This document shows, piece after piece, positions 57,909-64,000 of a DNA stretch of 64,000 nt. The notes under the pieces are model-generated. The model did not search any database. It saw only the letters and a program-made list of their open reading frames with translations, and was not told where the DNA came from. Source of the DNA: Halisarca cf. caerulea (taxonomy: Eukaryota; Porifera; Demospongiae; Chondrillida; Halisarcidae); the NCBI GenBank assembly GCA_963170055.1, contig CAUJGJ010000332.1, positions 2,452,501 through 2,516,500 on the forward strand, given 5' to 3'. Every line of letters starts with the position of its first letter. The first letter of the stretch is position 1. The translations under genes were made by a program, and so were the position numbers.

Positions 57909-60900
57909 CTATTAATACAGCATTCTATTCTGCTTAATTCTTACCAGCTGCTCTTTAGTTGGTTTCAAACCATCCACCTGAACCTGAAAGAACAAACGCA
58001 AATGTCACTGAAACATGCGTACATATTACATGTGCTAAAGGTACATGTAAATTCTACCCAACTTACTTCAGCATATGTATACTTCAATGCAGCTAATACT
58101 TGAAGCTGATACAGATCAGACTGGCAAATAGGATTGTCTTTTAGTGCTAACTTCCTCATATTTTGCAGTTCACCAAGATGACAAACCTCTGCTACCTGTA
58201 TTGAGTTAAGACATGTGACACATAAACTGCTACCAGTCTAGCGTACAAACCCCTTACAGCTCACAACAACAACAGGTGTTAGAACACAGAATATAGTGCT
58301 ATACATACATACAGGACGCATATGTGACAAAATAAACTAACATCACTAATAATGTTAGCCATTAGATTTAGCTCTTCCAAGGAATACATTTTTTGGAAAC
58401 CTGAAAGAGGAAAATGAGCCACTGATTAGTAAACCACGCACTCTGAATAATACACTGCTCACCTTCGAGTGACCTAAGCTTATTAGCAGCAAGATTGATT
58501 GCTTTAACATTGCCAATTCTTGCATGTAGTTCACTGGTACTTTCAATGTCATTGTGTGACAGATCAAGAAACTTCAAGTTGTACAATTCCTACAAATACA
58601 TTCATAGAGACCAAACAATGAAGGCATTTACATAGATTTCTAACTAAGAACTGTAACTTACAGACAGATTTTCTATGACAGAGATCTTGTTATGACTCAG
58701 TATCAAATCCTCCAAATTTGGGAGTAGCACCTGAAGAGTGAAGAGTTACACATTGCAGACAACGCAATATGGCAACATTAGTATCGTATTCCACCTATTC
58801 TACCCAAACAATCATATTGAATATGACCATTATGTACGGCTCCAAGTTTGAACTTATACCAAAACAAAACTTACCATGGAAGAGTCAATCTCTGTTAGGC
58901 CATTAAATCTCAAGTCCAAAATCGTCAAAGAAGTCCACTGGCTGGTCTTTACTTCAGGACTTCTGGGATCTTCCACTACAGTCTCTAGAAAAGACACTGT
59001 GCGACGGCAGAAGAATTCCTGAAAGGGAAAAACGAATACCAAATACTGTGCCATGGCATTGTGATAAATCACAATCTGCTTCTACACAAATGTATACATA
59101 CATATGTACATAATCCACTGATAACTCTCAGCTATACATTCATATTGCGCATTAGTCTAAGGACTGGACTTCAAGATCATGACTGCCAACTGCTATGGCA
59201 ATTTCCATAACACTATTCCACCACTAGACAGTTTACAGATCAAATCCACTGTAGAGAACATACGTACCTTCATTGATGAAATGCCTCTGTGAATTTCAAG
59301 ACGCTGCAGGTGTGATCGCAGAGTATCAACGCCATGACAGTTCTGAATGTTAAACCCTTCCAACTGGATATAAAGATAGACAAACATCTTCACATGAAAG
59401 ATTAGTGCACATACACATGTACAAAACCCATAGAGCATGTACCAAACTCACCAAGCACTACACATAAAGCCACTTACAAGTAAAGCAGTTACAGACTTTA
59501 GGATAGACAAATCAAAGACTAATACTTCTTGAATAGCAAAATTTGGAGGAAGTTGTGGAGAAATCTGCAGACACAAACAAACTAATGCTGAAAAAACATG
59601 TATAAAAGACACATGGTGTATCCAATATAAAATCCACAGACACTAACCTTAATTCTCTTAAGCCTATACAGAAAGTCATACAGATGACCTAAATCATGCC
59701 TGTTTGGACCTACAAGAAAAGAGAAAATATTGAACAGACAAGTCTGAAAACCCAACAGTGGTACATTCTAACTAGTCTCGTGTAGCCCAGACCAATATTT
59801 CGCCTCCTTTCTTCAGGGACTATGATGTCACCGGTCGCCTTTATTCACCGAATAAAGGAGGTGAAGTAGTGATCTGAGTTACGCAAGACTACATTCCATG
59901 CAACAGGCAGATTCCTGTAAACCATTCATGCATATGCAACTTACCTGTTTCACTGTCAGGTAAGGTAAGCTGTTTGGTCACACAGTGAAGTTGAACAGGA
60001 GTTACATGTATAACTCGATCATCCTTCAACCAAACATCAGCTGGAGATGGCAAGAACTTAGTAAAATCATTACTAAGGAGAAACTAGATTAGGACTAACC
60101 TGTCTTTTGGATAATGTACAGCAGTTTTTGAATAACAGTAGAGATATCCTACAGCAGTTGAAAGTTCTCTCATATATAGTCAGAGATATTGTACAAGTTC
60201 TACACACTGTGGTGTGAGCTGGATAACTTACATAAAGCTTGTAATCCAAAAACTCCAATAATCTGGGAGGTGGAGGAGAGAGGGTCTGTATCAGGTATTG
60301 CAGGTAGCGCTCAAGGCTTATTTGACGCTTCTGAACAAATTCTGCACTGGTGTTTCCAAAGGCCTTCTTAGGGGGGAATAGGGTGCTATCCAGCATCGGG
60401 TGCTGCTTGAGGAGCTGTACAATGAGTTCAAGGACCAAACAATAAAGTAGCTGCAAATGCTTCATATTCTAAAGTTACACAATTGCAAAAGCCACACATG
60501 CACAAGTGTAACTTATTTAACCTCAAAAACAATATCCCATAATATTAACTTAACATTAAGGTAGCATTCATCTTGTATCAAATATCATGGAGACAGATTA
60601 GACAATCCTTTGTTAGGGGACGTTAGAGGATGTTATAATAATAATAATTTCTTATTTTGACTGGGTGGCCATTAGCCTGAGGCTACTACTAAGGCCTCCA
60701 GTACCCACACACTCGCTCACACACACATTCAAATTATATAAATCAATTTCAAATTGTTTGGTGGCTGCAGTAGGTCATCTTCCCAGCTGTCCCAGGTTGG
60801 TGGCAGGGGGGTGCAGGGAAAAAAAACCTCCAAATGGCACACAGGTGGAGTGGTGCCTTCTGTCCAATGCTTGACTGACTTCAGTGCTAACCTACTGAGC

Positions 60901-61859
60901 CACCAGCACCCCTCTTGATTAGTTTTAAAGAACTAATCAAGAAACTGTATCTAGTCTACCATGACCTAGTTGCTCAGGTCTAGTCTGGCCTGCTAGATCA
61001 TCAATACAGGTGGAGAGTACAGGCCTAAATCTGTGGTGCAGGGAAGGTCTAGCAAGCCAGATTAACTCAAGTCTAGGACAGGGAAATTATTCTGTTTTTA
61101 ATTATTGTATGCTATTATGCTATTTCAAAGAAAATCATATAACCTAGAATTGCAATATATTTTGTATCTGATGCCACATAGTACCACATGTCAAGAAATT
61201 GTGAAACTAAAACCACATAGTACGTGTCTCAGACTCTGTGGTGGTATCAACAGCATACTTTTACCACGCACAATGTACATGCCCTATGGTATTGTAAGAT
61301 GAAATAAATTACCACCAATCTCGCCACCAATATACCATACACAACTCAATGCCTCACTTCTACGTGCAGCGCATGGAACTCTTTGTATCGTTTTGATGTA
61401 CTCCATGTAGCCACTGGTGAATGCACCTTGATGTGATAGACCTGCAGTCAAAGATTAAACAAGTGAAGGATGTCAAGAAACAAGTAACATTGTAACAAAG
61501 CAGTGCACATTGACTACGTATGTCGTCGCTTTTGGAGTACAAGCAGGTGAGTCGAGGCATAGATATCCTGTACTCACGGTACGTAGACTCGCGTAGACTA
61601 GTAACATCTACGTATACGGTCAGGGTCACCCTAACAGCAGCAGAAACAATACCCGAGCGGGTGGGGTTGAGGAACGGATTGAATCGATTCCAAATCTCAT
61701 TACAGATACTAGTGATAATGTTAAACAACGACCCATGCTATACAATCTTACCGTATGTCTTGAAGAGCTGCTATAGGTAGAAATGAAGACACCACTGATT
61801 GTGGGCTTATCCAGAATGCGAGTCTGGATGAATAAGTTGTCTGAGGACTCGCTGGACAT
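53111..61859 (-). CDS. NISCH: Nischarin: PX, leucine-rich repeat and C-terminal domains, about 17-18 exons
   Basis: The 5' exons are 61859-61752 (MSSESSDNLFIQTR), 61441-61358, 60414-60232, about 60148-60120 and 60072-59945. Exons 2-3 form the PX domain: VYHIKVHSPVATW, SKRYKEFHALH, then FPPKKAFGN and KRQISLERYLQ. Leucine-rich repeats follow between 59020 and 58080 (TILDLRFNGLTEID, LEDLILSHNKIS, LKFLDLSHNDIES, ALKDNPIC). The last exon, 55495-53111, encodes 794 residues including VQQVNVGLFDLSLRI and the C-terminal FLSILQDAWESAQRQELL, matching blocks recalled from human nischarin. The protein is a PX-containing endosomal scaffold that binds integrin alpha5 and Rac/PAK effectors in mammals. Estimated length is about 1,330 aa, against 1,504 in human. 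The acidic low-complexity middle of human nischarin looks reduced here. Middle exon borders are approximate. Confidence 0.92.
57347..57533. mobile_element. Pogo-like MITE abutting a NISCH splice donor
   Basis: TAGTGGAATCCCTCTAATCC faces GGATTAGAGGGATTCCACTG. TA flanks both sides (57345-57346, 57534-57535). The right TA is part of the donor region of the NISCH exon at about 57540-57623. Confidence 0.85.
57849..57905 (+). repeat. (CA)n microsatellite in a NISCH intron
   Basis: About 28 uninterrupted CA units. Confidence 0.95.
59775..59889. mobile_element. Short MITE, ends TAGTCT
   Basis: GTCTCGTGTAGCCCAGACC faces TGATCTGAGTTACGCAAGAC, with internal TCGCCTCCTTTCTTCAG and AATAAAGGAGGTGAAGT. Flanking bases give TAGTCT...AGACTA. 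A relative with the same outer bases is at 62735-62843. Confidence 0.65.
60600..61340. other. NISCH intron with an interspersed repeat and small hairpin
   Basis: 60655-60910 looks like a dispersed repeat (CTGGGTGGCCATTAGCCTGA to TGAGCCACCAGCACCCC) with no coding frame. It is followed by a perfect 11-bp hairpin, CTTGATTAGTT with its inverse AACTAATCAAG, at about 60915-60942. The rest is unremarkable. Confidence 0.5.
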
Positions 61860-61997
61860 TACGAAAGCGGTCACGGCTAAAGGAGTGGCAGAAGCTAATC
61901 CGGAAAACCTTTCAAAACAGTCAGTTCTCCTCCCGCAAAATATGTTGAGACCACGCCTAACTTAATTGTGGGTATTTCGGGATTTTACTCGCGCGTC
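61860..61997. promoter_or_regulatory. Bidirectional promoter, NISCH / UTP23
   Basis: 138 bp separate the start codons. An antisense open frame runs through it but overlaps NISCH exon 1 and is probably chance. Confidence 0.6.
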
Positions 61998-62247
61998 ATG
62001 AAGGTGAAACGATATAAGCATGCGAAGAAAGTACTATCGTTTTACAAGAATACGTTCGGATACAGGGAACCATTCCAGGTCCTTGGTGAGTAGGTCCTTT
62101 CTGAGTATTGATTCAGTGGTACGGTAGTGTTTTAGGATGTTGTCTACATGCGTGCAGTGGACGGGACTTTCTGTCAAGCAGCATTGAAGGGGAAAATTTA
62201 CATCAAGGAGCAACTGCCCAAGTACTTTGGAAGCTCAGTCCAGTTAG
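61998..62247 (+). CDS. UTP23: rRNA-processing protein UTP23, first two exons (partial)
   Basis: Exon 1 (61998-62085) encodes MKVKRYKHAKKVLSFYKN and FGYREPFQVL. Exon 2 (62158-62247) continues DGTFCQAALKGKIYIKEQLP and KYFGSSVQL, ending at a GTATGC donor with one base left over. These match the N-terminus of the PIN-domain-like small-subunit processome protein, needed for early cleavages of 18S pre-rRNA in the nucleolus. The Asp of VDGTFC belongs to the degenerate PIN site. The remaining exons, starting with the expected TTxCV-KEL block, were not found before 64000, so the gene must run past the window or has a long intron full of repeats. Confidence 0.88.
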
Positions 62248-62287
62248 GTATGCATTTCAGACTTGTCGTTTTCCTTGAGGAAGAGTA

Positions 62288-62485
62288 AGGTAAAGGGGGG
62301 TAATTTGAAACACAGTGGTAATTTGGAACAGGGCCTGTAACTCCTGTTGTGATTAAGTCACTCGGCCATCCTTGCCACTGCCAATCTCCCACTTCATGGA
62401 GACGATACAGACGAGAAGTAATGGATGTAGCTTGTGGTTGACACTGCTTTTGGCCTGACTGTTCCAAATTTCCCCACTTTACCTT
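62288..62485. mobile_element. MITE, ends AGGTAAAG, second family member
   Basis: AAGGTAAAGGGGGGTAATTT faces AAATTTCCCCACTTTACCTT. It shares GACGAGAAGTAATG and CTTGTGGTTGACACTGCTTT with 7744-7970. It lies in UTP23 intron 2. Confidence 0.8.
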
Positions 62486-62734
62486 GAGCCTTGACAATTG
62501 AACACACACAGAAGCTTTTGTATTAGGTTACCTTACTACCTTAGTATTTTCTCACCTCCTGTGTATGATTGAGGTGTAGCATATGTTATCAGGTGTCAAG
62601 ACTGGTAAATAGTTCCTGTACATGCATGCAACCGGTCTATGTTTTCTATTGTTGATATTGAGTCTTCATTAAAGTAGACAGCTGTCACCCACTTCTGCAC
62701 TTGTTTCTCTGTATTGTGCACTGTGCACTGTCTA

Positions 62735-62843
62735 GTCTCATACCCAGACCCTATTTTTCCCCTCCGTTTTCAAATGAGTGATGTCCGACCAATGACGTCA
62801 GTCAATTGAAAATGGAGGGGAGAATAGGGTCTGGGTACAAGAC
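62735..62843. mobile_element. Short MITE with 37-bp arms
   Basis: GTCTCATACCCAGACCCTAT and onward faces ATAGGGTCTGGGTACAAGAC. The arms also pair CCCCTCCGTTTTCAA with TTGAAAATGGAGGGG. The spacer contains TGACGTCA. Confidence 0.8.
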
Positions 62844-62849
62844 TATGAA

Positions 62850-63092
62850 CTGTCAGGTACTGTGCACTGTCGGATACTATGCACTGTTAGGTACTGTGCA
62901 CTGTGCACTGTCAGGTACTGTGCACTGTAAGGTACTGTGTACTGTGCACTGTGCACTGTCAGGTACTGTGCACTGTGCACTGTCAGGTACTGTGTACTGT
63001 GCACTGTCACGTACTGTGTACTGTGCACTGTGCACTGTCAGGTACTGTGCACTGTGCACTGTCAGGTACTGTGTACTGTGCACTGTGCACTT
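62850..63092 (+). repeat. Minisatellite, ACTGTGCACTGTCAGGT units
   Basis: About 12 variable-length units built from CTGTGCACTGTCAGGTA and extra GTGCACT heptamers. The GTGCAC core is palindromic. A few GTGCACTGT copies also precede the neighbouring MITE at 62715-62731. Confidence 0.9.
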
Positions 63093-63360
63093 TGGTGTGA
63101 CTTGGTGGTCACTAGTCCTTCCTCAAGATCATGCAGGCTCATTCAATGAATGTTCGTATATTGAAAGGTGTTGAATGTGTTCTTTTACTCCTTTTTGAAC
63201 AATGACTTGCGTACCTGCGTACTGTGTATTGTAGCACCAGTGCTGATATCCAATGCAGTATTGCTTGGATTGCCATCTTTAGCAACCGTACAGTAGAACT
63301 GGTTGTACATTTCTGAGGCAGTGAAAACGAGGTATTGACACCGTTAACCACCCAATATAA

Positions 63361-63920
63361 ACAAGAAAATTAAGTTCTTAACATGCATAGCATGCATATG
63401 TGTGTGGAAGCACACGGAAAACAAGCATAACAAGGCAACATAAATGCTTTTATCCTTGATTAACTTTGTTCATGAGTTTAGTGACAATAGTTGGACAATG
63501 ATTTATGAAGATTTACGAGAATTCACTGTACATATGAAGTTTTTCCATGTTCACCGATGTACTGTATAACCTGTCTTACTGGCCACCTGTCTATAATCTC
63601 ACAGCAGGCACATCCATGGGGTGCTGCACATATGCCGTCGCACCTGCATACGTACATGTGTGTACAGAGACTACCTCGGAGTCTGTTTCAGAGGATGCAA
63701 TTACTTGTTCGTTTGATTGATCTTTGTCACAGTATATGTATATCATAACCATTATGGCACTGTTGTATACCCATGGTATGCAACAGTGCCATAACATATA
63801 TACGTATATATATATTTATATATATATTGTTATGCTTATTGTTATTGTTGTTATGCTTGTTTTCCGTGTGCTTCCACACACATATGCATGCTATGCATGT
63901 TAAGAACTTAACTTTCTTGT
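63361..63920. mobile_element. Foldback-type element with inverted arms of about 72 bp
   Basis: The left arm 63361-63432 (ACAAGAAAATTAAGTTCTTA onward) matches the inverse at 63849-63920 with about one mismatch. It includes ATGCATAGCATGCATATGTG and GAAGCACACGGAAAACAAGC. A smaller hairpin (TTATGGCACTGTTG arms) is nested at 63752-63794. Confidence 0.8.
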
Positions 63921-64000
63921 TATAACAGTGCCACAATATATATACGTATATATATTTATATATATACATGTACCTGCTCGTATTTGACACCTGCTGGAGT

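Noticed and set aside
61783..61965. 60-codon plus-strand frame between NISCH and UTP23
   Set aside because: It overlaps NISCH exon 1, which joins the PX-domain exon in phase, and it has no recognisable content or continuation.
62806..63174. Cys/Val/His-rich frames of 60-122 codons on both strands
   Set aside because: They arise from the ACTGTGCACTGTCAGG minisatellite and stay open only because the unit repeats.

Overview
This is animal nuclear DNA, not bacterial. Genes are split by GT-AG introns, untranslated space is AT-rich, and there are many CA/TG microsatellites, short inverted-repeat (MITE-like) elements, non-LTR retrotransposon fragments and a Penelope-like fragment. Recognisable genes are metazoan orthologues: nischarin, VCPKMT/METTL21D, TRMU/MTU1, a cytosolic glutathione S-transferase, UTP23 and a mannose-6-phosphate-receptor-like protein. 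Very compact head-to-head gene pairs and small introns suggest an early-branching marine invertebrate, possibly a demosponge. That placement is an inference.

Layout. 1-2330: decayed LINE on the minus strand. About 2345-15634 and 16440-30953: two copies (A and B) of a near-tandem segmental duplication. Each copy holds, head to head, a secreted alpha/beta-hydrolase gene resembling the conditioned medium factor (CMF) family (minus) and an M6PR-like type I membrane protein gene (plus). Both hydrolase genes are intact: three exons and 669 codons each, with identical exon lengths. The M6PR-like gene is intact in copy A (six exons, 268 aa) and a pseudogene in copy B, with stops in exon 1, a MITE inside an exon and the transmembrane exon lost. 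Copy A also ends in an orphan duplicate of the last exon of the neighbouring gene. 30783-39329 (minus): a 13-exon, 741-aa proline-rich protein I do not recognise. 39434-40612 (plus): VCPKMT. 41395-44111 (minus): TRMU. 44197-46563 (plus): GST. 47550-51960: non-LTR retrotransposon fragments, one split by a DNA element with a 5-bp target duplication. 53111-61859 (minus): nischarin. 61998 onward (plus): first two exons of UTP23.

Architecture. Four divergent pairs (CMF-like/M6PR-like, proline-rich/VCPKMT, TRMU/GST, NISCH/UTP23) have start codons only about 85-212 bp apart, so each probably shares a bidirectional promoter. The CMF-like/M6PR-like pair is the most suggestive: a glycosylated secreted hydrolase beside a lectin-type sorting receptor whose four sugar-contact positions appear conserved.

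I derived exon boundaries by hand from splice consensus plus reading-phase agreement. Phases close for CMF-like A and B, M6PR-like A, the proline-rich gene, VCPKMT, TRMU and GST. The middle exons of nischarin are approximate. I saw no tRNA, rRNA or CRISPR.
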